18,297 bases of DNA from AP-15 sp036008325 (GCA_036008325.1 DASYNW010000042.1:1-18297), one strand, 5' to 3'; counted from the first letter of the stretch, positions 6,707 through 14,826 are shown. The notes: generated from the letters alone by a model not told the origin. Numbers and translations: made by a program.

Positions 6707-8242
6707 ATGGCACCAGCAAGCGCCGCGATGGCCCCGGAAGCCGCAGCGGGGACCGGTCCGATGACCGGGCGGCGCTATGTCGCGAGCCTCAAAGACGATC
6801 GCGAGGTGTGGATCGACGGCGAGCGGGCCGCCGACGTGACGACCCATCCGGCGTTCCGGGACATGGTCGCCGAGCTGGCGCGCATTTACGATCTGCAGAA
6901 CAGCGCGCAATACCGCGACCAGATGACCGGCCTCGACCCGGAGAGCGGCGAGCGCATCAGCACGAGCTGGCTGTTGCCGCGCTCGGCCGAGGATTTGCAG
7001 CGCAAGCGGCGCAACAGCGAATTGTGGAACGAGCTCTCCTGGGGCCAGCTCGGCCGCAGCCCCGACATCCTGGCGCCCTACATCATCTCGGCATTGCACC
7101 TGAGGGATCAGTTCAGCGCGGTCAAGCACCCGAAATGCGATTTCGGCGAAAATCTGGAGAATTATTATCGGTACTGCAAGCGACACGATCTGTTTCTGAC
7201 CCATGCTCTGGGCGACCCGCAGGTCGACCGCAGCACCTAGCCGCAGAACGAGGAGCGCACCGTCGGCGAGGACGAGGAAGTGGCCCTGCACGTCGTCGAG
7301 GAGACCAAGGACGGCGTGATCGTCACCGGTGGCAAGCAGCTTTCGACCGCGGCACCGCACAGCCACGAATGCTATGTCTCGCTGTCGGCGACCTTCGCGC
7401 GGCGCAGCAACCCGAAATGCGTCCTCGCCTTTGCCATCCCGACCAATGCGGCGGGCCTGAAGATCCTGGCGCGCGAGCCAGTGTCGCGCTGGTTCGGCTC
7501 GTGGGGGCATCCCTTGCAGATGCTCGACGAGCAGGATTGCATGCTGTTTTTCGACCAGGTGCTGGTGCCGTGGGACCGGCTCTTCATGCTCTACGACCCG
7601 ACGCCGATGGTGCGAATGCTGGGCGCCGACGGCGGCGGGGTCAATTTCAACTTTCTCGGCTGGTCCAATCTATGCCGGGTCGAGGTGCGCATGCGCCTCC
7701 TGACCGCGGTGGCGACGATGGTGGCCGAGGCGATCGGGGTCCTCGACTATCGCGAGGTCGCCGCCAAGCTCGGCGAGATGGCGACCTATTGCGAGGTGTG
7801 GCGGCATGCGATGGACGGGGTCGAGCACCGGGCCGGCCCGACCCCCTCCGGGCAATGGACGCTGGGGCCGGCGCGCGACCTGCACATCTGGTTCACCCAG
7901 GTATCCGGGCGCATGGTCGAATTGCTGCGCGAGATCTGCGCCTCCGGGATCATCATGCAGCCGAGCGAACACGACCTCGCCAGCGCCGCGATCCGCCCCT
8001 ATCTCGACCGCTACATGCGCGGCCGGGACGTCGATGTCGAATACAAGTCTCGCCTGTTCCGATTGGCGCACGACCTCGGCGCCTCATCTTACGGATTGCG
8101 CCAAGAGATCTATGAGTACTGGCACGGCGGCGATCCCAACCGCAACCGCATCAATCTGTTGCGCAGCTTCGACCAGCGCGCGATGCAGGGCCGGATCAAG
8201 GAATTGCTGAAGCGTCCGCTGGCGCATGGCGAAACCCCATAA
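6707..8242 (+). pseudogene. HpaB-family flavin hydroxylase interrupted by an in-frame TAG
   Basis: The two halves form one protein of the 4-hydroxyphenylacetate 3-hydroxylase (HpaB/PvcC) family, FADH2-dependent aromatic hydroxylases of about 500 residues. Codons 1-177 carry the N-terminal domain (SWLLPRSAEDLQRKR, GRSPD, FLTHALGDPQVDRS). Codon 178 is TAG at 7238-7240. Without any change of frame the sequence continues with EETKDGVIVTGGKQ, SRWFGSWGHPLQM and FDQVLVPWDRLFML, then the helical C-terminal domain, ending in TAA at 8240-8242. Reading through gives 511 residues, normal family length. A restart at GTG 7280 is possible but would give only half an enzyme. The ATG at 6707 has AGAGGGA upstream. 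No HpaC flavin reductase is adjacent. The gene is either a fresh nonsense pseudogene or carries a base error. Confidence 0.85.
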
Positions 8243-8318
8243 CCGGCGGCAAGCGTGTAGGCGATGGCCCGCGCCTGGTTCCGGCGCATCGCACCAGGCA
8301 CCTCGAGCCCGGCTGCGA

Positions 8319-8951
8319 TCAGACGCCCACCATCTCCGGATGACGCACTGATTTGCACAGCGGAGCGGAGGGGCTACTGAACGCCGCGTACACGGTATCG
8401 AGCTCGGCGGACGCCGAGGGGTGATTGTTCGCGGCGCTCATCGCCCAGTCGAAAGCCGTTTGCAGCCACTGGGCCATGGGTCGGCGCGAGAACATGCTTC
8501 CATTGCTATAGGAATGGTGTCGCCACCTGGTCGAGAGAAAACTGTCGATTTCCAGGTCGAAAGCAACCGATCGGCGCGGCCAATGGATGTGCAGATCGCG
8601 AGCGATCCCGTCGACAACCTTCCCCCAGTCGCTCAGCAGGTGATCGTAGGCGACGAACGATCGCCTGAAACCGCGCGTATCGCGTTCTGCTGCGAGGAAA
8701 TGCCTCAGCCACAGCAATAGCGAGGTCGTTTCGGGAAAGCTGTTGCGCTGCTTGAGCGCGGCGGCCACCTCGAACGGATTGCGAATGGGGATCACGAACA
8801 GCGGCGCTGCGCCAAGCTCGTCTAGAACCGAGAGCCACAGCGGCACGATCCGGCAAATTCGCGGGTCTTTGACAAGCGGATGAGACCGATGACGGGCAGC
8901 GATCGTTTCCATTCCGGATGGTACGAATTGAGGGTCGCGGAATGTCCCCGC
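8319..8951 (-). pseudogene. Sulfotransferase-like remnant lacking its N-terminus
   Basis: The frame runs from a TGA at 8952-8954 to the stop at 8319; the only sensible ATG, at 8912, gives 197 residues. The segments HPLVKDPRICRIVPLWLSVL, FVIPIRNPFEVAAALKQR, LLLWLRHFLAAER and FVAYDHLLSDW match the second half of bacterial sulfotransferase-family proteins (3'-phosphate-binding Arg/Ser region and helices after it). The N-terminal P-loop that binds the PAPS 5'-phosphate (GxxRSGTS type) is absent from this frame, so it could not work as a usual sulfotransferase. Traces that may belong to the lost head (such as LND in another minus frame near 9030-9040) suggest frameshift decay. It could alternatively be annotated as a short hypothetical protein. 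Confidence 0.6.
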
Positions 8952-9059
8952 TCAATGCCAGGGTCCATGTTGACAAAAGAGCGCAGGGGTTCCTGGCTTG
9001 CGCGTGTAGCACGGGGCTGCTGGCGGCACGGCAGACGACAATATCATTGAGGGGGCTGC

Positions 9060-9225
9060 CGGCCCGGGTCCACTCGATCTGGGCTACTGGAACTCCTGCC
9101 AACGGAACCCGGCCGGCTGGTGCCCTGACTGCCACGCGCGGGTTGCGGGCGCGCTACCTCGCGTCAGCCGCGCGGACTCCACGACCGGGCAGACGATACT
9201 GCTCGACGGCGGCCCTCACCCCGAT
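9060..9225 (+). pseudogene. Trace of a short-chain dehydrogenase C-terminus
   Basis: At 9184-9213 the plus strand encodes TGQTILLDGG, the near-universal C-terminal signature of classical SDR oxidoreductases. Just upstream, in a different frame, lies ARYLASAA, matching the '(A/L)xFLAS' helix that precedes it, so a single frameshift would join them. Further upstream, in that same second frame, RVHSIWATGTPA faintly resembles the 'RVNSIxPGTxxT' segment. There is no Rossmann domain or YxxxK motif in the window. The remnant ends where the convergent Ldh gene stops at 9236. The boundary given is approximate and the call rests mainly on the ten-residue signature. Confidence 0.4.
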
Positions 9226-9235
9226 CGCATGCGGG

Positions 9236-10300
9236 TCAATCGAGCAGCCACGGCGCCGCGCTGGCCTGGGCGATCTGGCGGATCTGGTTCAGGAGGCCGG
9301 CGCCGACCGGGATGCCGTCGCGGCTGCGCTGCGCGGCGTTGTTCCACTGCGGGTCGCCGGCGACCATCACCGGCTGGGTCGGGTCGACGGGCTTTGTCGT
9401 TCGCAGATCGTTGCAGAAGCGGGATACGTCGGCGGTGAAATCCTCGCGGTCGCGGAACAGGCTGGGGTCGATCGCGATAAAGCAGTGTCCGATGTCGTTG
9501 CCTTGCGGCTTTTTCCCGCTCATCGGGTCGGTGATCAGGGTCGAGCCCGACAGGCACGCGCCGAGGATGTTGACCATGACCGCCAGCCCATAGCCCTTGT
9601 AGCTCGAATTTTCCGGCGAGCCGCCGAGCGAGGTCAGGAAGCCGCCCTTTTCGCGCGCTTCGCTGGGGTCGGTGCTGGGCCGCCCGTCCTTGTCGAGCAC
9701 CCAGCCGGGCGGGCAGGGAAGCCCCTCATTGGCCTTGTTGCGGATGCGGCCGGCGGCGACCGTCGTCGTCGCCATGTCGAGCAGAAACGGCGGTCCATCG
9801 GCACTCGGCGCGGCGAACGACCAGGGGTCGGTGCCGAGCTTCGCTTCCTTGCCGAAGGTCGGCGCCACCTGGATGCTCGAGGCGCTGGTGCAGGCCATGC
9901 CGATCAGCCCCTCCTTCGCCGCCATCAGGGTGTAGTAGCCGGTGGCGCCGAAATGGGCCGAGTTGCGCACCGCTGCGATCGCGATGCCGCACTCTTTGGC
10001 CTTGTCGATCGCCACCTGCATGCCAAACCGCGCCGGCACGTGGCCGAGCCCGCCATCGCCGTCGACCAATGCCGAGACCGGCGTCTCCCGGATGATGCGC
10101 GGCTGCGCCTGCATGTTGGCGCGCCCGCTGCGGCGCAGCCGGTCATAGCCCGGGATCATCGAGATGCCGTGGCTGTCGACGCCGTGCAGATCCGCCCAGG
10201 CGAGGATGTCGGCGGTCGTCTCGGCGTTGTCGTCCGGCATGCCCCAGGCCAAGAGGATGGCTTTGAGCTGCGCGCGGTGCGTTTCGTAGGGTGCCGGCAT
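9236..10300 (-). CDS. Ldh family (malate/L-lactate/ureidoglycolate type) dehydrogenase
   Basis: This is an NAD(P)-dependent oxidoreductase of the Ldh_2 family (PF02615; YlbC/AllD/ComC type), which interconverts 2-hydroxy and 2-oxo acids with a fold unrelated to ordinary lactate dehydrogenase. The 354-residue protein has DLHGVDSHGI (His44), then VRNSAHFGATGYY (His116, in the conserved nucleotide-binding and catalytic segment), GTDPWSFAAP, LLDMATTTVA and the late SYKGYGLAVMV and GHCFIAIDP segments. Length is normal. The ATG at 10300 has GGGGGAG upstream; a TTG immediately before it (10303) is the alternative. It follows the amidohydrolase on the same strand after about 50 bases and is probably the last gene of that run. 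It may oxidise a hydroxy acid released by an upstream enzyme, which is inference. Confidence 0.9.
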   Translation of the reverse strand: MPAPYETHRAQLKAILLAWGMPDDNAETTADILAWADLHGVDSHGISMIPGYDRLRRSGRANMQAQPRIIRETPVSALVDGDGGLGHVPARFGMQVAIDKAKECGIAIAAVRNSAHFGATGYYTLMAAKEGLIGMACTSASSIQVAPTFGKEAKLGTDPWSFAAPSADGPPFLLDMATTTVAAGRIRNKANEGLPCPPGWVLDKDGRPSTDPSEAREKGGFLTSLGGSPENSSYKGYGLAVMVNILGACLSGSTLITDPMSGKKPQGNDIGHCFIAIDPSLFRDREDFTADVSRFCNDLRTTKPVDPTQPVMVAGDPQWNNAAQRSRDGIPVGAGLLNQIRQIAQASAAPWLLD

Positions 10301-10353
10301 CAAATCTTCTCCCCCGGATCGGCGAACAGGATCGGCGCGAAGCGCAACCCGGG

Positions 10354-11421
10354 TCAGGGTGCGGTGATCCGGTACACCCGCGCCGCGGTGCCGCTGTAGA
10401 GCGCCTTCTTTTCAGCCGCCGATGCACCCGAGGTGATACGCTTGAACGCATTCCACAATTCGCTGTAGCCGCCCGACTGCTTGTCCGGCGGAAAGTTGCT
10501 CTCGAACATTGAGCGCTCGGCGCCGAAGGCTTCGATGCAGGGCTCGATATATTGGCGCCAGGCGGCGGCCAGCTCCTCCGAGGATGGCGGCACGTCGCGC
10601 TCGGGAAAGTCGAAGCCGAACGAGGTCATGCCGACCCCGCCGAGCTTGACGTTGACGTTCGGGCATTTGGCGAGTTCGCCGATGTCCTTCTTCCAGCCGG
10701 CGAGGATCTCCTCACGACGGCCGGCATAGGGCCCGACACCGAGCACGCCCCCGACGTGGTTGAGGATGATCGTCGTCTGGGGGAAGGCGCGGGCGAGGTC
10801 GATCGCATCCGGCAGTTGCGGATGATACTGCCAGGATTCGAAGCTGAGGCCGAGCGGGGCGAGCTGGGCAAAGCCCTCGCGGAATTGCGGGTCGCGCAAT
10901 TGATGCGGCGGAACGACACGCGTCGCAAACTTCTGGATCGCATCGTGCTCGTCCCACGACACGCCGTGGCGGATGCCGCGAAACCGCCCGCCGCCCGCCG
11001 CGATCTCCGCCTCCAGCACCTCGCGCACCCGCGCGCCCAGGGTCAGGTCGGCGTGGCCGACGATGCCCTCGGCAACCCGGCACGGGCCGTAGCCGCCCGA
11101 GGCGCTCATCGCCGCGATGCCGTTGACGAACTCGACCTCGCCCACCGGGGCCATCTCGGCCGGGCCGGACTTCCGATACATCGAGCGGCATTCGAGAAAA
11201 ACCGTCGAGACGATATTATGGCCGGCGCCGATATCGGCCAGCAATTCGGGCAGCAGATAGCGCCCGCGCTGCGGCGTGTCCCAGAAATGATGGTGCGGGT
11301 CGATGATCGGCAATTCGGGCTCCAGCGCCGCTTCGGTCGGGCGCTTGGCCAGCCATGCCGCGAGATCGGCCTCGTCGCGATAGGCGAGGCCGCGGTAATC
11401 GCCCTTGGCGTCTCCAGCCAT
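10354..11421 (-). CDS. Amidohydrolase 2 family metal-dependent hydrolase
   Basis: This is a TIM-barrel hydrolase or decarboxylase of the amidohydrolase-related family (PF04909), which includes lactonases and ACMSD-type decarboxylases. The HxH metal motif is in IIDPHHHFWD (His43, His45); later barrel strands show IILNHVGGVLG and NVNVKLGGVGM, and FESNFPPDK holds the usual strand-8 position. 'HHHFWD' plus 'NHxGG' resembles the 2-pyrone-4,6-dicarboxylate/L-fucono-lactonase branch, so a lactonase role is plausible. The 355-residue start at ATG 11421 has GAGAGGG upstream; the frame stays open ten codons further without better support. It lies between the LLM genes and the Ldh gene on the same strand. 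Confidence 0.88.
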   Translation of the reverse strand: MAGDAKGDYRGLAYRDEADLAAWLAKRPTEAALEPELPIIDPHHHFWDTPQRGRYLLPELLADIGAGHNIVSTVFLECRSMYRKSGPAEMAPVGEVEFVNGIAAMSASGGYGPCRVAEGIVGHADLTLGARVREVLEAEIAAGGGRFRGIRHGVSWDEHDAIQKFATRVVPPHQLRDPQFREGFAQLAPLGLSFESWQYHPQLPDAIDLARAFPQTTIILNHVGGVLGVGPYAGRREEILAGWKKDIGELAKCPNVNVKLGGVGMTSFGFDFPERDVPPSSEELAAAWRQYIEPCIEAFGAERSMFESNFPPDKQSGGYSELWNAFKRITSGASAAEKKALYSGTAARVYRITAP

Positions 11422-11459
11422 ATTGCCCTCTCTGTGTAAAACTCCACGCAAGGGAAAAG

Positions 11460-11578
11460 GTCATTCCGGGATGCTCCGGATGGACAGGCCCGGAACCAAC
11501 GAACACCGCAGCTCGTCCCTATTTCCGGTGTCCACGGGTTCCGTGCTCGCGGGCGACGCGCCCACACCCCGGAATGAC
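11460..11578. repeat. 119-base nested inverted repeat (GTCATTCCGGG type)
   Basis: Perfect 11-base ends GTCATTCCGGG (11460-11470) and CCCGGAATGAC (11568-11578) enclose further complementary pairs: CGGAACC at 11491-11497 with GGTTCCG at 11537-11543, and ACACCG at 11503-11508 with CGGTGT at 11526-11531. The whole element can fold into one long imperfect hairpin. GTCATTCCGGG...CCCGGAATGAC elements are frequent between genes in Bradyrhizobium-like and other alphaproteobacterial genomes. It nearly fills the 167-base gap between the LLM oxidoreductase stop and the amidohydrolase start, and so may partly separate their transcripts. No transposase is present. Confidence 0.75.
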
Positions 11579-11588
11579 GATTTTTCGC

Positions 11589-12779
11589 TCAGTCGGCAGC
11601 AGCCCGCGCAGTTGCGGTGTCGCCGCGGAATGCCGGCATCACTTCGCTCGCGAACCGGTCCAGGTCTTCGAGCTGGATGTCGAGCGGGGTGCCGAGCGGC
11701 GTGCTGCACACCACCCGGTCGATGCCGGGATAGCGCTTCTCGACCGCCTTCAGCTGTTCGATGATGTCGGCGGGCGTGCCGGTGAGGAAACCGCCAGCCT
11801 TCACCGCGTCCTCGATGCGCGGCAATCTGGTCGTGACGGCGAGCTTGGGATCGCGCATCGCCGCGATCTGCTCGTCGGTGAGCGCGCGCACCAGGCGCAA
11901 TTCGCCAAACATCTTCATGTTCTCTTCGTAGTGTTTCGCCGCTTCCCGCATGCCGTCCTCGCGGCTCTTGGCGATGTGGAACTGGAAGCCGAGCGCGAGC
12001 TTTTCGCCGAGCTCGAGCTTGATGCCGCGCCGCGCATAGGCGGCCTGGAACCCGATCGTGTGCCGCTCGACCGCACCGCCTTCGGCCGAGCCGCCGCCGA
12101 TCATCCCGGAGATTCCGTGCTTGGCCATGAAGTCGAAGGCACGCTCCGAGCCCGATTGGATCGGCTGCCAGCATTCGACCGGCAGGCGCTCCGGCGCCGG
12201 GACGAGGGTGATCTCCTTGAGCGTGTAGCCGCGATACGGCACCTGCGGCGGGATCGTGTAGTACTTGCCGTTGTGCGAGAACGGCTTGCCTTCAAACGCC
12301 TTGAACAGGACGTCGACGCCTTCCTCGAACAGCTCGCGGTTGGCGTCCTGGTCCATCAGCGGTGAGCCGAAAGTCTCGACCTCGCGGGTGTGATAGCCGC
12401 GCGCCACGCCAAAGATCACTCGGCCGCCGCTCAGCACATCGGCCATCGCGTAGTCTTCGGCAAGCCGCAGCGGATGCCACATCGGCACCACGTTGAAGCC
12501 GCAGCCGATCTTCAGGTTCTTGGTGACGTTGACGAGGTGCATCGCCATCATCAGCAGGTTCGGGATCAGCTCCGTGCCCTCGGGCTGGAAATGATGCTCC
12601 GCCATCCAAAAGGTGTTGAAGCCGCGCGTGTCCATGCACTTGGCGTAGGCCACGGCCTTGTGCAGCGCCTTGGCCAGCTGCTCGTTCGAATAGCGGCGCT
12701 CGTTGATCGGCGTGCCGGCATAGCCGAGGCCTTCCATGTCGGCGGTGCCATAATACGAGCTGTCGAATTTCGTAATCAT
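11589..12779 (-). CDS. LLM class flavin-dependent oxidoreductase (first)
   Basis: This is a bacterial luciferase-like monooxygenase (PF00296), a flavin-dependent TIM-barrel enzyme that oxygenates its substrate with reduced FMN or F420. The 396-residue product has FNTFWMAEHHF near residues 54-64, NLKIGCGFNVVPMWHPLRLAEDYAMADVLSGGR (the family's strand-3 to helix-3 region) and FGVARGY. An insert around residues 225-260 (GMIGGGSAEGG) and the C-terminal GFLTGTPADIIEQL segment fit the group. ATG 12779 has AAAGGA upstream. It starts 24 bases after the second LLM gene ends, so the two are almost certainly one transcript. The substrate is unknown. Confidence 0.9.
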   Translation of the reverse strand: MITKFDSSYYGTADMEGLGYAGTPINERRYSNEQLAKALHKAVAYAKCMDTRGFNTFWMAEHHFQPEGTELIPNLLMMAMHLVNVTKNLKIGCGFNVVPMWHPLRLAEDYAMADVLSGGRVIFGVARGYHTREVETFGSPLMDQDANRELFEEGVDVLFKAFEGKPFSHNGKYYTIPPQVPYRGYTLKEITLVPAPERLPVECWQPIQSGSERAFDFMAKHGISGMIGGGSAEGGAVERHTIGFQAAYARRGIKLELGEKLALGFQFHIAKSREDGMREAAKHYEENMKMFGELRLVRALTDEQIAAMRDPKLAVTTRLPRIEDAVKAGGFLTGTPADIIEQLKAVEKRYPGIDRVVCSTPLGTPLDIQLEDLDRFASEVMPAFRGDTATARAAAD

Positions 12780-12803
12780 CGCTTGCGATCCTTTTGCCAG
12801 ATG

Positions 12804-13901
12804 TCACTCGGCCGCGGCGCGCGCGGTGTCCTGGGCCTGCCAGGTTTTCAGCACCGGCAAGACTTCGGCGGCGAACAATTTCAGCCCGCGCTCGGCGATC
12901 GCATAAGGCACGCCGCCAAAGCGGAAGGCCGCGTTGAGCTCGAAATCGCCGATCGCCGCGCGCCGCGCCTCCAACTCGCGCAGGATGCGCTCGGGCGTGC
13001 CCCAGATCGCCGCCTGCATGAACCCGGCGACCGCACCTTCGAGCCCGCCCTGGCGCGCGATCGCCGCCTTTTGCGCATAGGCGTCATAGCCCTTCACGGT
13101 CGCGAAATGGTCGCCGAGGAATTCGTAATGGTGGAAGTTGCTCTCGACAAACTTGCCCATGTATTGCCTGGCGTGTTCTTCGGCCTGCGCCGGATCGGGG
13201 CCGCAGATGCAGAAATCGGTGATCATCATCGCCGGCGCCGGGCGGCCGTGGAATTTCCGGTGCAATTCGCGATTGCGCTCGATCGCCGGCCGCCGCATGT
13301 GCCAGGGCCGGTCGGAAAACATCACCATATGCGCGCCGAGCCGAGCCGCGGCCTCGACCGAATCCTCGCTCGACGCGACGGCATAGATCCGGCCGGTAAA
13401 ATCGTATTGGGGCCGCGGCCTGAGCTCGATGCGCGGCTGCCGGTAATGCTTGCCGTTGCCCTCGATGAAGCCGGTGCGCAACGCGTCGACGATCATCGGC
13501 GCGGCTTCGTCGAAGCGCTCGCGCGACTCGTCCATGGTGCCGCGAAACGCCGCGAACTCGCGCCGCGCCAGGCCGCGCCCCAGCCCCAGCCGCAACTTGC
13601 CCTTGCATAAGAGGTCGAGCACGGCAGCCTGCTCGGCGACGCGCAGCGGGTCGTGCCACGGCACGATCACCGCGGCGGTGCCGAGCCCGACGTTCGGACA
13701 CAATGCCGCGAGATAGGTCATCAGCTGCAGATTGTCGGGGCAGAACGAATAATCGAAGAAGTGATGCTCGGCCGACCACAACACGTCGAAGCTCGAATCC
13801 GCCGCCAACCGAGCCAGGCGGATCTCCTCGTCCCATACCCGGTCGTCGCCGATGTGGTCCCAGCCATAGCTGGCGAACACCATCATCATGCCGACATCCA
13901 T
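12804..13901 (-). CDS. LLM class flavin-dependent oxidoreductase (second)
   Basis: This is a 365-residue luciferase-like monooxygenase (PF00296). It shows FDVLWSAEHHFFDYSF near residues 38-53, NVGLGTAAVIVPWHDPLRVAEQAAVLD and LRLGLGRGLARREF, the same barrel landmarks as its downstream neighbour, although the two are clearly diverged paralogues. IYAVASSEDSVEAAARLGAHMV corresponds to the later barrel strands. It ends with the Ala/Arg-rich tail DTARAAAE, echoed by TATARAAAD in the downstream gene. ATG 13901 has GGGAGGAAA upstream, and it begins the four-gene minus-strand run (LLM, LLM, amidohydrolase, Ldh). No flavin reductase gene is nearby; reduced flavin must come from elsewhere. Confidence 0.9.
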   Translation of the reverse strand: MDVGMMMVFASYGWDHIGDDRVWDEEIRLARLAADSSFDVLWSAEHHFFDYSFCPDNLQLMTYLAALCPNVGLGTAAVIVPWHDPLRVAEQAAVLDLLCKGKLRLGLGRGLARREFAAFRGTMDESRERFDEAAPMIVDALRTGFIEGNGKHYRQPRIELRPRPQYDFTGRIYAVASSEDSVEAAARLGAHMVMFSDRPWHMRRPAIERNRELHRKFHGRPAPAMMITDFCICGPDPAQAEEHARQYMGKFVESNFHHYEFLGDHFATVKGYDAYAQKAAIARQGGLEGAVAGFMQAAIWGTPERILRELEARRAAIGDFELNAAFRFGGVPYAIAERGLKLFAAEVLPVLKTWQAQDTARAAAE

Positions 13902-13998
13902 GGCTTTCCTCCCAGCACTTCGGTCCGGTCGCCGGCGAGTGTTCCACGCGCGTTAAGGAATGACAACCTCCGGCCGGAGGGACAGCGGCCCCGACGTC

Positions 13999-14826
13999 TC
14001 AGCGAGAACTCGCAGAGGAGATAAGCGATTGTTCGACCGGCGGGGATTGGGGCGATGCAGCATTGCCGAGCCCGGCTGGATCAGCGGAAGCGGTGGGCGC
14101 GCCGCCAGCAATCCGGAACGCGCCGTAATCTGCCCTGGCTTCGTCGGAATCCTGGTTGAACGACAGTTCCGGAGACGGGGCGCCTTGCATGATGTCCCAG
14201 TCGTCGTAACTGGTCGAACCCTCCCATGCGAACGAGTTCGACAGCCAGCTGTATCGGGCGAGGCTCGCGCGCTTGATCGCATCGCACACAACGCCGGAGC
14301 CGTATACGCCGACGGCATAGGTCGCGCCGCCGCCGCTCGCCGCCGCCAAACCGGCCGCGATGCCGCGAAAGTATTCGTCAACACCTTCGAGCGACTGGCC
14401 TCGCGCATTGAAATCGACCGCGAAGTAGATGGCGCTGCCGGCGGGCTGCCCGATCGCTCTCGCCTGCCGATCGGCCGTCACCGCGTCATAATATCCCGAG
14501 GAGTAGGAAAAATGCGCCGGGTCCCGGGAGTGCGATTCCCACACCGCGACAATTTTCAGGCCGAGCGACGACAGCCTTTGGGCCTCGCTGGCTGAAAGTG
14601 GGGGCCAGCGGGATTCCGGCTCGCGGTAATAGCGCGCGACAAAATCCATCCGGCTTTGCTGCAGCTCCATCAGCACGTCGCTGGCGTCGATCGGCAAGTC
14701 GATCCCTTGCCCCGATCCGATGCCGGGCGGCAGGCCGATTGCCAGAGACGGAGGTGGGCTCGGCGGGCCGTGGCAGGCAGTCAAGATCAGTGCGGCAAAA
14801 ACCGGCGCCAGTCTTGCAGGCTTCAC
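13999..14826 (-). CDS. Lipoprotein with DUF1906 (glycoside-hydrolase-like) domain
   Basis: A GTG start at 14826, with GGGAG eight bases upstream, gives a 275-residue protein with a short basic N-terminus, a hydrophobic core and the lipobox LTAC with Cys18, so it is predicted to be a lipid-anchored envelope protein. After a Pro-rich spacer comes the DUF1906/Rv2525c-like, GH25-related barrel: GQGIDLP (Asp43), FVARYYREP, LKIVAVWES (Glu97), IYFAVDFN (Asp138), YAVGVYGSG and RYSWLSNSFAWEG. Proteins of this group are thought to act on, or bind, cell-wall glycan, but catalysis is not established. The last 40 residues are low-complexity Ala/Ser/Pro. The same frame is open to 15078, but that extension would bury the signal peptide. 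Confidence 0.82.
   Translation of the reverse strand: MKPARLAPVFAALILTACHGPPSPPPSLAIGLPPGIGSGQGIDLPIDASDVLMELQQSRMDFVARYYREPESRWPPLSASEAQRLSSLGLKIVAVWESHSRDPAHFSYSSGYYDAVTADRQARAIGQPAGSAIYFAVDFNARGQSLEGVDEYFRGIAAGLAAASGGGATYAVGVYGSGVVCDAIKRASLARYSWLSNSFAWEGSTSYDDWDIMQGAPSPELSFNQDSDEARADYGAFRIAGGAPTASADPAGLGNAASPQSPPVEQSLISSASSR

Noticed and set aside
7238..7240. TAG as a pyrrolysine or other recoding site
   Set aside because: TAG ends several other genes in the window and no pyrrolysine genes or special downstream structure are seen; an ordinary nonsense change or base error is more likely.
6808..8115. Second long frame overlapping the HpaB-family gene
   Set aside because: It is a +1 shadow with Arg/Gly/Ala-rich composition and no motif; the other frame carries all HpaB-family sequence on both sides of the TAG.
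7280..8242. Separate gene starting at GTG 7280
   Set aside because: There is a weak GAGG ahead of the GTG, but the product would be only the C-terminal two thirds of an HpaB-type enzyme, in exact frame with the upstream part; a nonsense-interrupted gene is the simpler reading.
8918..10399. Plus-strand open frame of 493 codons across 9-10.4 kb
   Set aside because: It is antisense to the Ldh-family gene for most of its length and has no recognisable domain; only the short SDR-like trace near 9060-9225 is worth keeping.
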